A DNA stretch of 64,000 bases from Bryobacterales bacterium (GTDB lineage Bacteria > Acidobacteriota > Terriglobia > Bryobacterales > UBA6623): positions 62,001 through 126,000 of the forward strand of contig JAPPMB010000064.1 in the NCBI GenBank assembly GCA_028819255.1, read 5' to 3'. Made by a program: the position numbers and the translations under genes. Every line of letters begins with the position of its first letter. Position 1 is the first letter of the stretch. Under the pieces are notes generated by a model, which saw nothing but the letters and a program-made list of their open reading frames with translations, did not search any database and had not been told where the DNA came from. This document shows positions 33,403 through 42,961 of this stretch, in pieces.

Positions 33403-35082
33403 ATGCCGTTTCCCTTGGCCCCGCAGGGAGGATTGGCCCGGCCGAGTGCGGACGAGCGTGCGCTCCGGCGCCAGTACATGCAGGGTCTGGTCCGCGAAGT
33501 GGAGACTCTCGAGCGGACCCTCAGGCTGGGCGGCGGTCCGGAGCGCATGGAGCGTCAGCGGGCTGCGGGAAAGATGCCGGCGCGCGAGAGGGCGGCTGCC
33601 TTGCTCGACGAGGGCGAGGAGCTGCTGGAGATCGGTCTGCTGGTGGCTCACGACGCCCACGACGGCATCGCCCCAGGCGCCGGCGTCGTCACGGGGATCG
33701 GCCGCGTTGGCGGACGACCGGTCGCCGTCATGGCGAACGACCCAACGGTCAAGGCGGGCAGCTGGTTCCCGGAAACGGTCACCAAGATCCTGCGCATCCA
33801 GGAGGTCGCGATGCGCTGCCGCATACCGATCGTCTACCTCGTGGACTCCGCCGGGGTGTTCCTTCCCATGCAGCACGGGACCTTTCCGGGGAAGTTCGGC
33901 GGCGCGCGAATTTTCCACAACTGCTCCCGCATGCGCAGGATCCTGAAGATCCCCCAATTCTCCGCCGTGATGGGGCACTGTATCGCCGGCGGGGCCTACC
34001 TGCCCGCCCTCAGCGACGTGATTCTCATGGTGGAGGGAACAAGCTTCATGGGCCTCGGAGGGCCGAACCTCGTCAAGGGCGCCACCGGACAGGACGTCGG
34101 TGCTGCGGACCTCGGCGGAGCCACGCTCCACACCGCCCGAAGCGGCGTGGCCCACTATCGGGCCGACACCGACGCCGAGTGCCTTGAGAAGCTTCGCCAT
34201 CTCATCCAGGACCTGCCCTGGTCCGCCCCGGACCGGCTGGAGCCGTCCGACCCCGACACGAGCGGCGGCGTTGACGAGGTCCTGCCGCGCGACCGCCGCC
34301 TGCCATACGACATCCACTCCGTGTTGCGACGGGTCGTCGACCGGAACGGCTGCGTGGAATTCATGCGCGACTACTCACCGGAACTCCTGTGTGCGAACGT
34401 GCGGATCGAGGGCTGGCCGGTGGGTCTGATCGCGAACCGCAGAGGGCTCTTCCGCAGCCAGGGGAAATCTCGGGTTGGGGCGATCCTCTATGCCGAGACG
34501 GCTCGGAAGGCCGCCGAGTTCGTCCGCAAGTGCGACCGCCACGGGCATGCGCTCGTCTATCTGCAGGACGTGACGGGATTCATGGTCGGTCCCGATGCGG
34601 AGCGCAGCGGCATTATCCGTGCCGGCGCGGAAATGGTCGAGTCCATGTCGACCGCGCGCGTGCCAAAGATCGTTGTTACGCTGCGGCACGCGAGCGGGGC
34701 GGGCTACTACGCGATGGCAGGCCAGGGTTTCGAGCCCGACTTCATCTTCAGCTGGCCTTCCGCCCGAGTGGGAGTCATGGAGGGCGAGTCCGCTGTCCAG
34801 GCTCTCTTTGCCGGCGAATTGCGCAGGCTTGCCGAATCCGGCGGCGCGGTTCCGGACGACCTGCGGCAAGCGATCGAACGGACTCGCCGGGAGTATGAGC
34901 GCACGCTTGACGCGAAATGGTGCGCAGCTCGCGGCCATGTCGACGCGATCATCGCTCCCGCCCGGACGCGGGCCGTCGTGGCCAGATGCCTCGAGGCAGT
35001 TCACGCTGCCGGCTATGCAGCGCGCCCGCGTTTCGGCGATGCGAGCGAGCACCGTCGCGCGCCGCCTTCCGTCGCACGCTGA
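33403..35082 (+). CDS. Acyl-CoA carboxylase carboxyltransferase (beta) subunit
   Basis: The 559-residue protein has both halves of the biotin-dependent carboxyltransferase crotonase-like fold. The N-domain contains MPARERAAALLDEGEELLEIG, VYLVDSAGVFLPMQ, and SAVMGHCIAGGAYLPALSD. The C-domain contains RGLFRSQGKSRVGAILYAETARKAAEFVRKCD, DVTGFMVG, and HASGAGYYAMAGQGFEPDF. It transfers the carboxyl group from biotin to an acyl-CoA; methylcrotonyl-, geranyl- and propionyl-CoA types are all compatible. No biotin carboxylase or biotin carrier gene is adjacent, so its partners are elsewhere. Confidence 0.9.
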   Translation: MPFPLAPQGGLARPSADERALRRQYMQGLVREVETLERTLRLGGGPERMERQRAAGKMPARERAAALLDEGEELLEIGLLVAHDAHDGIAPGAGVVTGIGRVGGRPVAVMANDPTVKAGSWFPETVTKILRIQEVAMRCRIPIVYLVDSAGVFLPMQHGTFPGKFGGARIFHNCSRMRRILKIPQFSAVMGHCIAGGAYLPALSDVILMVEGTSFMGLGGPNLVKGATGQDVGAADLGGATLHTARSGVAHYRADTDAECLEKLRHLIQDLPWSAPDRLEPSDPDTSGGVDEVLPRDRRLPYDIHSVLRRVVDRNGCVEFMRDYSPELLCANVRIEGWPVGLIANRRGLFRSQGKSRVGAILYAETARKAAEFVRKCDRHGHALVYLQDVTGFMVGPDAERSGIIRAGAEMVESMSTARVPKIVVTLRHASGAGYYAMAGQGFEPDFIFSWPSARVGVMEGESAVQALFAGELRRLAESGGAVPDDLRQAIERTRREYERTLDAKWCAARGHVDAIIAPARTRAVVARCLEAVHAAGYAARPRFGDASEHRRAPPSVAR

Positions 35083-35094
35083 GAAATCGAGTGC

Positions 35095-35100
35095 CACAAT
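35095..35100 (+). promoter_or_regulatory. Candidate -10 element, leaderless start
   Basis: CACAAT ends 8 nt before the ATG at 35109 of the large secreted protein. The intervening bases (GAGATCGG) are a poor Shine-Dalgarno. Confidence 0.33.
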
Positions 35101-35108
35101 GAGATCGG

Positions 35109-38100
35109 ATGCGCCGGCCAACGCGACCTGATCCGCGAGTCCGACTGCGCGTCGTGCCCGTGCTGCTTGCGGGTGCCGCCCTGCTCCCCGGCGCACCTCC
35201 GCACGAAACCATGGATGCGTGCGGTGCAGGGCACAGCGCACAGGAATCGCTTTTCGTGCGCCAGCAGCGACTGATTCGCGAGCCCGAACTGGCCCAGTTG
35301 CTGCCAGGGCGGGTCGGGCCGACACCGCAGGCCGGGGACATTGCGCTGATCGAGGCTTCGTCGCAGGTCATGGCGCCTCCCAACGAGGTCGACCTGTCCG
35401 GCTGGAGCATCTCGATCTCCCCCGGACCTTCCGGCTTCACGCTGCGTTCCGAGGGCAACGGGACTGGGAGCCCGATCGACGACGCCGGAATCCCGCTCGG
35501 ACTCACTGACGATGACTTCGCCTTGGTCGAGCTTCCGTTCAGCTTTCCCTACTACGGGAGGGAATACACCTTCGGGTTTGTGCATTCCGACGGCAACTTC
35601 ACGTTCGTGGCTCCGGAACCGAGCTCGTTCGAACGCAACTTTTCACGCGCGGCCGGCGGACCACCGAGGATCGCGCCACTCTTCCGGGACCTCGATCCGA
35701 GCAAGGGCGGAAAGGTGCGGTTCCTCAGCCAGGGAAGCCGGGCAGTGGTGACCTGGGACGAAGTCCCACTGTTCAGCGATTTCGGGATCGGGAAGCGCCA
35801 GACGTTCCGGATGGTCCTGCACGAGAGCGGGAGGATCGACTTTGACTACGGCGCGCTCGACTTGCCGGGGGCCGTCGTCGGCACTTTCCCCGGGGTCGCG
35901 TCTCGGAAGGCCGTGGCAGTCGACTGGAGCGCACCGCAAGCAGGTCCGATCCTGGGTGAGCCGATCCTGGCCGAGATCTTTGCGGACGAGAGCGTGCTTG
36001 ATGAGTACGGGATCGTCCACACGTTCTTCAGAACACACGAAGACGCCTACGACTCCCTGGTCGTGTTCAACGCGATTGGCCAAGGAGCGAGCCGGTTCTC
36101 CCTGGCCCACGCCTACCCGGTGCGGAACGACATCGAGGGAATCGGCGAGCGGATCGGGGACTGGGGAGCGTTCTTCGGCTCGGGCCGGAGGCTCTCGGCA
36201 TTCGTCAACATGGGGGCTCTCTCGGACTACCCGGAAAGTCCGGTCGCTCCCATCCCGGGTCTGCCAAGCTCGTCGCTGCTGACGATCCTCGCCCACGAGG
36301 TGGGCCACAGATTCCTGGCGTATCCCAAGTGGATTGATCCGGAGACGGGAGAAACCTCGAGGTCTCTTCTCGGCAGGCAATTCGCGCATTGGAGCTTCTT
36401 CTTCAATACCGACGCATCCGTGCTCGAGGGCAACGCGATCAAGGATCACGGGCCAGGTGTCAGCCCGCGATTCGAGACCGTCGCCGCCACACAGGCGTAC
36501 AGCATGGTGGACCAGTACCTCATGGGCATCGTCGACGCCAGCGAAGTGCCTGCGACGTTTCTCGTCGAAGACCCCGTGGGCGTCGGCCCCCGTCTCGGGA
36601 CTGCGGCCAGGTCCCCGGAAGTGGGGGTCAGGTTCGACGGGATTCGCAAGGAGGTCCGGATCGAGGACATCATTGCCGCCGAGGGGCCGCGCAGGCCTGA
36701 GGCATCGGTTGCCCAGCGGCATTTTCGTCACGCGTTCGTGCTCGTCGTGGAGGACGCGGATTCTCCGGATGCGGATGGGATCAGGAAGCTTCAACAGGTC
36801 CGCACCAACTGGCGCGCCTTCTTCAACATCCAGGTTGGAACGCGGGCCACGGTCGCCACGGAGCTCGTCAAGATGCTGCATCTGTCCACATGGCCGGCGG
36901 CCGGCGTGGTGGCAGGGCTTCCCGGGTCCGGCAGGGTAACGATTTCAGAGGCGCGCGACACCGATTTGGCCGTTTCGCTTCGCCTCGATGATGCGATCGC
37001 CACTGTTCCGGCGTCAGTGACGATTCCGGCCGGAGAACTGTTTGCAGAATTCGAGATTCGGGGCCGCCGGACGGGGCCCGCGACGTTGACCGCAGCGGCT
37101 GCGGAGCCGGGCTTCGACCGCGCTGTCACGCGACTCTTCGTGGCGGAGGGCGTCGATGGTCTCAAGCTCGAGAGGCTGCATTTCGACAACCTGCGAGGCC
37201 TTGCCGGCGCCAAGGTGCCCTGGCCGGTCGACTACAGGGTCCGGGACGAGAACCGGCTTCCATACAGCGGGATCGAGTTGTCGTTCTCCCAGGGGATCTC
37301 CGGTGCGGAACCCATTCCGAGCGACATGACGGATTCCGACGGAAGGGTGCGCGTGGAGTGGCAGCTTGCCCCGCAGCCGGGAACGCAGGTGCTCAAGGCT
37401 TACCTGGAGGACGCTCCCGAGATGGCGGTGCTGACCCGGGCCAAGGCGGCCGGCGCGGTGCCGACCCTTGCTCCGGTGGGAGCCGTGAACGCGGCCAGCG
37501 GCGAGCGCGCCTCTTCGGGACGCGGATTCGCCCCAGGCAGCCTGATCACGGTCTATGGAATCGGCCTTGCCACGGAAGAGAAGGACGCGCACACGCTTCT
37601 GGCGTTTGGGAATCGCGCACTTCCCCTCGTTCTCGACGGCATCCGCATCCACGTTGGGGGAGTGTCGGCCCCGCTGGTCCGGGTGTCTCCGTCCCAAGTT
37701 ACGTTCCAGCTTCCGTTTGAACTCGAAGGGCCCGAGGTCGAGGTGGGAGTCGCGACACCGTATGCGCGAGGCGACACCATCGCGATTCCACTGAGTCCGC
37801 TCCAGCCGGGGCTGTTTCCGGGACGTGTCGCCGGGACCGCAACGGATCCCGCAAACCTGATCGCCGGCAGAGGGACCCCGAAGGCTGGCGGCCTGATCGA
37901 ATTGTTCGGCACAGGCCTGGGTCCCGTCTCACCCCCGGGGCGGACCGGGAAGCCAGGCTTGTCGATGCCGCTGCAGACTGTGAACGGAGAGACTACGGCA
38001 TGGGTGGACGGACAGGAGGTGAAAGTCAGGTCCAGTGCGCTGGCAACGCTCGAGGCCGGAGTCTACCGGGTGGTGCTGGAACTGCCGGAAGATCTGGAGC

Positions 38101-38171
38101 CCGGCATGCACGAGGTCAGGATTGCGGTCGACGGTGTTGAGAGCAACACCATCACCTTTGTGTCCCAATAG
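35109..38171 (+). CDS. Large secreted protein with HExxH and TIGR03437-type C-terminal domain
   Basis: The 1020-residue protein has a signal peptide (about 1-30). A beta-sandwich region follows (about 95-275, FPYYGREYTFGFVHSDGNFTFV, resembling a nidogen-like domain), then a region with LAHEVGHRF (H396-E-V-G-H400) that suggests a zinc peptidase active site. Ig-like segments follow (about 610-780). The C-terminal 230 residues (from about 785: GAVNAASGERASSGRGFAPGSLITVYGIGLA) match the TIGR03437 domain common in Solibacter/Bryobacter relatives. It is probably cell-surface or extracellular. Proteolytic activity is inferred from the motif only. It is the strongest taxonomic marker in the window. 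Confidence 0.82.
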   Translation: MRRPTRPDPRVRLRVVPVLLAGAALLPGAPPHETMDACGAGHSAQESLFVRQQRLIREPELAQLLPGRVGPTPQAGDIALIEASSQVMAPPNEVDLSGWSISISPGPSGFTLRSEGNGTGSPIDDAGIPLGLTDDDFALVELPFSFPYYGREYTFGFVHSDGNFTFVAPEPSSFERNFSRAAGGPPRIAPLFRDLDPSKGGKVRFLSQGSRAVVTWDEVPLFSDFGIGKRQTFRMVLHESGRIDFDYGALDLPGAVVGTFPGVASRKAVAVDWSAPQAGPILGEPILAEIFADESVLDEYGIVHTFFRTHEDAYDSLVVFNAIGQGASRFSLAHAYPVRNDIEGIGERIGDWGAFFGSGRRLSAFVNMGALSDYPESPVAPIPGLPSSSLLTILAHEVGHRFLAYPKWIDPETGETSRSLLGRQFAHWSFFFNTDASVLEGNAIKDHGPGVSPRFETVAATQAYSMVDQYLMGIVDASEVPATFLVEDPVGVGPRLGTAARSPEVGVRFDGIRKEVRIEDIIAAEGPRRPEASVAQRHFRHAFVLVVEDADSPDADGIRKLQQVRTNWRAFFNIQVGTRATVATELVKMLHLSTWPAAGVVAGLPGSGRVTISEARDTDLAVSLRLDDAIATVPASVTIPAGELFAEFEIRGRRTGPATLTAAAAEPGFDRAVTRLFVAEGVDGLKLERLHFDNLRGLAGAKVPWPVDYRVRDENRLPYSGIELSFSQGISGAEPIPSDMTDSDGRVRVEWQLAPQPGTQVLKAYLEDAPEMAVLTRAKAAGAVPTLAPVGAVNAASGERASSGRGFAPGSLITVYGIGLATEEKDAHTLLAFGNRALPLVLDGIRIHVGGVSAPLVRVSPSQVTFQLPFELEGPEVEVGVATPYARGDTIAIPLSPLQPGLFPGRVAGTATDPANLIAGRGTPKAGGLIELFGTGLGPVSPPGRTGKPGLSMPLQTVNGETTAWVDGQEVKVRSSALATLEAGVYRVVLELPEDLEPGMHEVRIAVDGVESNTITFVSQ

Positions 38172-38820
38172 CGAGGGGATTCCGGATCTCCTCGGACGCT
38201 GCAAGGTGACCGCGCAGGGTCTTTGGCGGAATCTGCGTGTACGCGAACAGCCGATTGGCAAGTCTGCCGCGGTAGCGCGCGACCTGCACCGCAACATGCA
38301 GTGGTCGAGATCGTGGCCAACTGGTGGCGTGATGCATGCCCGCGAAGGCCGTTCACGGGGGGTTGCGAGCCCTGCGAAACCGGCCTTGTATGTCGCTTCA
38401 ACCCACCTTGAACTCCACCTGGGTCCCCGCAGAGTGGTTGGCCGGGCCCAGCTTGCGGACTGCGTGGCTCCACAAGTGCAGGAGCCGCCCACGACGTTCC
38501 GAAGCCGCTCAGGAGCAGCTTCGTGTTTGTTGGGAAGACCGGGTTGCCGGAGTTGAGGTCTAGCGACAGCCCGGCGGATCCCCACGTTGGTGCACAGAGC
38601 TTCACCTGCGCCGCATCGCGAGCCAATTCCGCGCTGGCAGGGGCGAGTCCGGCCTTCAGGCCCGAGAACTTCCGGACCCCCGAGTCCTTGCCGTCGAGGC
38701 CGGCAACCTCCTTCTCGGGCTTCTTCGACACAAGCGCGACCTCATCGAGGACGGCGGAGGCGCAATCCTCTGGGCGCACGCCGACCGATGCCGCTCGGCC
38801 GGCCATGCAATCCTCGCACC
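38172..38820. other. Intergenic stretch, no convincing gene
   Basis: A 247-residue minus-strand frame (38063-38806) begins with protein-like sequence (DEVALVSKKPEKEVAGLDGK) but becomes compositionally odd and overlaps the end of the upstream gene antisense. No start, ribosome site or known family supports it. A decayed gene is possible. Confidence 0.35.
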
Positions 38821-39048
38821 GTGCGGGAGATCACCTTCTGGCGACTGGTTTTCGGACAGGCGTTCGTACTCACCGTACTGGCTCTCTCGTTGACCTTGGC
38901 CGAAGTCAGCGTTCTGGAATCCGTCGCCACCTTCGCCATCGCCAGCCTCTTTGTGTCGGGAGTGGTCGTCTGGCTGGCTGTCGAGGCCTACGATGCCGCC
39001 TGCCGCTTCGGGGGCTTCATGGCCGAACTGTCGGGCCTGCGAGAGTGA
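38821..39048 (+). CDS. Small two-helix membrane protein, uncharacterised
   Basis: From the GTG at 38821 the 75-residue product reads as a compact membrane protein. A short charged start (VREITFW) is followed by two hydrophobic helices (about 8-29 and 31-54, LVFGQAFVLTVLALSLTLA and VATFAIASLFVSGVVVWLAV), then a polar tail (EAYDAACRFGGFMAELSGLRE). Upstream residues of the same frame are Arg/Pro-rich and unconvincing, which supports the GTG. No ribosome site is clear. No family recognised; the two-helix hairpin is typical of small regulatory or accessory membrane proteins. Confidence 0.45.
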   Translation: MREITFWRLVFGQAFVLTVLALSLTLAEVSVLESVATFAIASLFVSGVVVWLAVEAYDAACRFGGFMAELSGLRE

Positions 39049-39495
39049 GCGCCCGGTCGAGCGCCACACGCCGGTACTCCACCGCCGCGTGGTACGGCAG
39101 CTGCTTGACCTCCGATTGCTGCCAGTGGAACTTGGCGGCGATTTCGGCCGAACCTCTTGCGAGGGTGCACCGACTACCCTGCGGCTCCTCCCGACCTGCC
39201 TCGAGTTCGATAGGTCCGCACGACTGGACCTGGACGGTCGACGAGCGGTAACCGTGCGGTCGAGTCGGCAGCCTGCGATTCTCGGGATCCGTTCTCGGGT
39301 GCGGACACACGATCTGTGAGGCGATCAACCCGGCCGCTGCGGCGCGCCAATCGCTCGTGGTGCCCCTTGGCCGGTTGAACCTGCGCTTCCCAGAAAAACG
39401 TCAACGGTGCGGAGCGGAGTCGGTCATCCGCCTGATGGCGATGGCCTTGGACGCGTGCCGAGAGCGCCGGCTGCGGACGCATCTACACTCAAAGA
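39049..39495. other. Intergenic stretch, no convincing gene
   Basis: A minus-strand frame (about 39017-39328) ends with protein-like text (AEIAAKFHWQQSEVKQLPYH) but has no good start. No gene is called. The last bases carry the -10-like element of the VTT-domain gene. Confidence 0.35.
39484..39489 (+). promoter_or_regulatory. Candidate -10 element, leaderless start
   Basis: TACACT is followed by 6 nt (CAAAGA) and the ATG at 39496, the ideal spacing for a transcript that starts on the start codon. No Shine-Dalgarno is present. Confidence 0.43.
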
Positions 39496-40170
39496 ATGCG
39501 CCGCTCCGCACCCGGCTGGAGCCTTCTGGTCCTCGCCCTCCTGGCTCTGATCCTGGTACCGTTCTTCCTGTTCGAGACCGCGCTGCTTGATCTCGCGGAG
39601 CGCTTGCTGCAGACAGGGCGCAGCCAGCCGGCGACCGCCGCTGCGATCGTCGTCCTGATGCTGGCGGATGTGGTTCTTCCCGTTCCTTCGAGCTTCGTCG
39701 CGACCGCATCCGGAATGCTGATGGGACTGCTGCCGGGTGCCTTCGTCACCTGGGCTGGCATGCAGGCCGGGGCCCTGCTGGGATATGTTCTGGGTTCTTC
39801 GGCGGGAGTTCCCGTCGCCGTTCGCCTTGTCGGCCAGGAAGGGCTCGATCAGGCTTCCCGGCTGCAGCGTCGCTGGGGAGTCTGGTCCTTGATCGCGGCA
39901 CGCGCCGTGCCAGTGCTTGCCGAGAGTTCCGTTGTATTGGCCGGAATCACCCGAATGCGGATCGGACGTTTCGCATGGCTTACCGGCGTCTCGAACGCTG
40001 CAATCTCGCTGGTGTACGCCTTCGTCGGAGCCCGCGCACTGGAGACGCGGGCGTTTCTCTTCGCCTTCGTGGGTTCGATTGGCATTCCGGGCGTCCTGAT
40101 CGGCATTCATCGATGGCTGGAGCGTCCGGCTGCAGGCGCGGAGGATCCCAGTAGGGAGGTGATGCAATGA
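39496..40170 (+). CDS. VTT/DedA-family membrane protein
   Basis: The 224-residue protein has about six hydrophobic segments and the VTT (SNARE-associated/DedA) core: VVLPVPSSFVATASGMLMGLLPGAFVTWAGMQAGALLGYVLG, then a re-entrant second half with ARAVPVLAESSVVLAGITRMRIGRF. DedA-like proteins are inner-membrane transporters, some shown to flip undecaprenyl phosphate or other lipids; the substrate here is unknown. Its stop overlaps the next start as ATGA, so it is coupled to the SAM hydrolase gene. Confidence 0.82.
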   Translation: MRRSAPGWSLLVLALLALILVPFFLFETALLDLAERLLQTGRSQPATAAAIVVLMLADVVLPVPSSFVATASGMLMGLLPGAFVTWAGMQAGALLGYVLGSSAGVPVAVRLVGQEGLDQASRLQRRWGVWSLIAARAVPVLAESSVVLAGITRMRIGRFAWLTGVSNAAISLVYAFVGARALETRAFLFAFVGSIGIPGVLIGIHRWLERPAAGAEDPSREVMQ

Positions 40171-40994
40171 CTCGTTCCCCAGTCCGTCCGGCAGGCGTAT
40201 TGACCCTTACGACGGACTTCGGGACGCGGGACCACTACGTGGGGGCCATGAAGGGAGCCGTCATCTCCGTGGCGCCTCAGGTGCGGGTCTTCGACATCAG
40301 CCACGAGATCCCGAGCTTCGACGTGGCTGAGGGCGCGTTTGCGATCGCGCAATCGTTCCCCCACTACCCGGACGGCACAGTGCACGTCGTGGTCATCGAT
40401 CCCGGCGTCGGTTCCGCTCGCCGACCGGTTGCCGTCGCAGCCGGAGGGCACTGGTTCGTTGCTCCCGACAACGGCGTGCTCTCCCTGGTGCTCGAAGCCG
40501 CCGGCCGGTTCGAGGCACGGGAGGTTGACTTGCGGCACGGCCTCCCCAGAATGAGCACGACATTTCACGGCAGGGATCTGTTTGCTCCGGTCGGAGCCCG
40601 CCTGGCAATCGGACTTCCCTTTGACGAGATCGGCCCTGAGGCGACCGCCTTGGTCCGCATGGACCCTGCCGCCGCTTCCGACGGCTGCGGGCGGGTCCTG
40701 CATGTGGATGGTTTCGGAAACCTCGTCACGAGCTTTCGTGCGTCCGATCTCCCCGAGGGAGCCTCCCTTGCTTTGGGCGACGGGACCGTGAGCGCGCGCG
40801 CGCGCGCCTATGCGTCCATGCCCGCCGGACGCCTGTTCCTGATCGTCGGAAGTTCCGGCTACGTTGAAGTCTCCATGAACCGGGGATCGGCTGCAGATGC
40901 CCTCGGTGTCCGGGCTGGAGAGGCCGTCACTCTGGTCGCGGACGATTCCGTGTCGGCGGGCTCGCGTACTCAGTCGGTCAGTGAGGTTGAGTAG
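40167..40994 (+). CDS. SAM hydrolase (DUF62 / SAM hydroxide adenosyltransferase)
   Basis: The 275-residue protein begins LTLTTDFGTRDHYVGAMKGAV with DISHEIPSFDVAEGAF, VVVIDPGVGSARRP and FVAPDNGVLS, the recognisable DUF62 N-domain. The smaller C-domain contains VDGFGNLVTSF. Family members split S-adenosylmethionine with water into adenosine and methionine; they are relatives of fluorinases and chlorinases. The physiological role is uncertain, perhaps SAM balance. It is coupled to the VTT-domain gene by an ATGA overlap and runs 25 nt into the convergent M23 peptidase gene. An alternating (GC) tract of 16 nt lies at 40792-40807. Confidence 0.9.
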   Translation: MTRSPVRPAGVLTLTTDFGTRDHYVGAMKGAVISVAPQVRVFDISHEIPSFDVAEGAFAIAQSFPHYPDGTVHVVVIDPGVGSARRPVAVAAGGHWFVAPDNGVLSLVLEAAGRFEAREVDLRHGLPRMSTTFHGRDLFAPVGARLAIGLPFDEIGPEATALVRMDPAAASDGCGRVLHVDGFGNLVTSFRASDLPEGASLALGDGTVSARARAYASMPAGRLFLIVGSSGYVEVSMNRGSAADALGVRAGEAVTLVADDSVSAGSRTQSVSEVE

Positions 40995-41839
40995 GACCGT
41001 TCCTTGTTTCTGAGATATCGATACGGATTGACGTGCATCCGGTCTAGGTGAACTTCGTAGTGCAGGTGTTTGCCGGTCGTGCGCCCCGAATTCCCCACAA
41101 GCCCTAGGAGTTCGCCGCGGCGAATCGACTGGCCGGGAGTCACGAAATACTCCTTCAAGTGGCCGTAGGCAGTGCTGAACCCGCTCCGTCCGTGCTGGAT
41201 CTGGACACAATGTCCGAGGGCGCCCTCCCATTCGGCTGAAACCACGTGTCCGTCCGCCGTCGCAAAGACGGGTGTTCCGTAAGGTGCGCTGATGTCGATA
41301 CCCGGATGAAACGATCCCTTCCCGTTGAACGGATCTTCGCGTGTTCCGTAGCTGCTGGTGATGTGGCCCTTGACGGGCCAGATCGAAGGGGTCGTGTTCG
41401 CCAGCACCGTCTGCATCGGGAGTCCGAGGCGGGATTCGGCCAGAGCGTCGCGAATCAGGTCGTATTGGTTGAGCGAAGCGTAGAAGGCGGGCAGCAGATG
41501 CGTGCCGTGGGCGGCTTCCGCCTCCAATGCGTCGCGACGGATCCCGTACGCGATCGACAGCTGGTAGGCCAGGCCGTTCAGTGACTCGAGTTGCCTGTCG
41601 CGCTCCTCAATGGTCAGCTGAAGGCTGTTGAACTCCTTCTGGAGCAGTTCGTTCTCCGCGGCGAGGCGCTCAGCCTTGGATGACTGGCGGAAATAGCTCG
41701 CCGACAGGCCGATCGCCACCACGAGTGCAAGGACTGCGACGCCAAAGGCGACGTGGAGGGCGGCGTGCGGGACGGAGAAGCGCTTGATTCGCCCGTAGGA
41801 CGGATGCGCAAGGATGACAAGGAATCGATTGCCTCGCAT
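40970..41839 (-). CDS. Membrane-anchored M23 metallopeptidase
   Basis: The 289-residue protein has one N-terminal membrane helix (about 27-48) and a short coiled coil (52-92). The LytM/M23 domain follows: H178 and D182 in HPGIDIS, and HLHYE with H258 and H260. These are the zinc and catalytic residues of a D,D-endopeptidase-type fold, so an active peptidoglycan hydrolase is likely (not a degenerate EnvC type). It would act in the periplasm on cross-linked wall. The divergent region upstream contains a TATAAT on its strand. Confidence 0.9.
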   Translation of the reverse strand: MRGNRFLVILAHPSYGRIKRFSVPHAALHVAFGVAVLALVVAIGLSASYFRQSSKAERLAAENELLQKEFNSLQLTIEERDRQLESLNGLAYQLSIAYGIRRDALEAEAAHGTHLLPAFYASLNQYDLIRDALAESRLGLPMQTVLANTTPSIWPVKGHITSSYGTREDPFNGKGSFHPGIDISAPYGTPVFATADGHVVSAEWEGALGHCVQIQHGRSGFSTAYGHLKEYFVTPGQSIRRGELLGLVGNSGRTTGKHLHYEVHLDRMHVNPYRYLRNKERSYSTSLTD

Positions 41840-41957
41840 GAATTATCGTAGTGACTGGCCGACCTTGCTCTACCGGAGAAGACGCGAACAAGAACTCGCC
41901 ACACGAATGGGCGGAATCGAGACGAATTTTCGGCCCGGCTTCGACTGCCAGCGTCAT

Positions 41958-41963
41958 ATTATA
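41958..41963 (-). promoter_or_regulatory. Candidate -10 element (perfect TATAAT) for the M23 gene
   Basis: On the minus strand this reads TATAAT about 118 nt before the peptidase ATG; no clear -35 is found. On the plus strand the same bases read TATTAT toward thiL, so the site could serve both directions. Confidence 0.35.
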
Positions 41964-42015
41964 GCCCAAGTGTTGCGGTGACGGCGGACCCGCGAATTCG
42001 GCCAGGGATCGTTCT

Positions 42016-42948
42016 GTGACCGAGGTCAGCCTCATTGCCGCCATCGAGGCCCTCTGGCGAGGGCGCGAGAATCCTTGGGTGGCCTTGGCCGGAGGAGACG
42101 ACTGTGCCGTTCTTCGCCTTCCGGGCTCGCCTGACGACCTTCTGGTCACCTCCGACCAGATCGTCGAGAACCGGCACTTCCTGCCAGGCAGGCACCCTCC
42201 CGCCGCTCTCGGACGGAAGGCTCTTGTCCGGTCGCTGAGCGACATCGCTGCCATGGGCGGCCGCCCCGCATTCTTCCTGCAGACTCTTTGCATTCCCCGT
42301 TGGGCTGAGGGGGCGTGGCATGACGAGTTTCAGAGCGGCATGCGGCAGGCTGCGGAGCTGTCCGGAGCGGAGCGGCTGGCTCTGGTGGGCGGCGACATCG
42401 CCGGAGGCGAACGATTTGTCGCTACGACGACGGTGATCGGAACCGTGGAGGCCGGAACGGCTCTCACGCGCGGCGGGGCTCGCCCGGGCGACTCGCTCCA
42501 TGTTTCGGGAACGCTGGGAGGATCCGGCCTTGGACTGGCCAGGCTCCATCGCGAGGGGCCCCCCGCGCCAGACGATTCCGCAGTTCGGCGCCATTGCGAG
42601 CCCAGCCCCCGCCTCGGACTGGGCAGGGAGCTGCGCGGGATCCCGGCCTCGGCCGCGATCGATCTCAGTGACGGTCTGGCGATCGACGCCAACCGCCTCG
42701 CCGTCGCAAGCGGGTTGGCCGTCGTCATCGATCCCGTGCTCGTGCCGCTGTTTCCCGGTGTCCGTGCCGAGGATGCCATCCGTTCGGGGGAGGAATACGA
42801 GCTGCTGTTCACAGTTCCGCCGAACGCCCTTGTCCCCCCCGAGCCTCTTGCCACGCGGATCGGGCACGTCGAGCCCGGGACTGGCGTGTGGCTGGAGACG
42901 GGCGGGGACCGGGTCGCCCTCGCGGCGGAGGGATTCACCCACTTCTGA
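42016..42948 (+). CDS. thiL: Thiamine-monophosphate kinase
   Basis: The 310-residue protein has the ThiL order: ALAGGDDCAVLRL with metal-binding D28/D29, LLVTSDQIVENRHF, KALVRSLSDIAAMGGRP, LVGGDIAGGE, LHVSGTLGGSGLGLARL, AAIDLSDGLAIDANRL and SGEEYELLFTV. It phosphorylates thiamine monophosphate to the active cofactor in the cytoplasm. GTG at 42016 follows AGGGA by about 7 nt. No thiamine riboswitch was recognised upstream. The gene is divergent from the M23 peptidase gene and convergent with the symporter. Confidence 0.92.
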   Translation: MTEVSLIAAIEALWRGRENPWVALAGGDDCAVLRLPGSPDDLLVTSDQIVENRHFLPGRHPPAALGRKALVRSLSDIAAMGGRPAFFLQTLCIPRWAEGAWHDEFQSGMRQAAELSGAERLALVGGDIAGGERFVATTTVIGTVEAGTALTRGGARPGDSLHVSGTLGGSGLGLARLHREGPPAPDDSAVRRHCEPSPRLGLGRELRGIPASAAIDLSDGLAIDANRLAVASGLAVVIDPVLVPLFPGVRAEDAIRSGEEYELLFTVPPNALVPPEPLATRIGHVEPGTGVWLETGGDRVALAAEGFTHF

Positions 42949-42961
42949 CCGGGCAGGTCGC

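Noticed and set aside
38063..38806. 247-residue minus-strand frame after the TIGR03437 gene
   Set aside because: It begins with protein-like sequence, but its end lies antisense to a good gene, it has no ribosome site, and the composition becomes irregular; kept only as a note on the gap.
40792..40807. Alternating (GC)8 tract, possible Z-DNA
   Set aside because: It encodes an ordinary Ser-Ala-Arg-Ala stretch in a high-GC gene, so codon use is a sufficient explanation.
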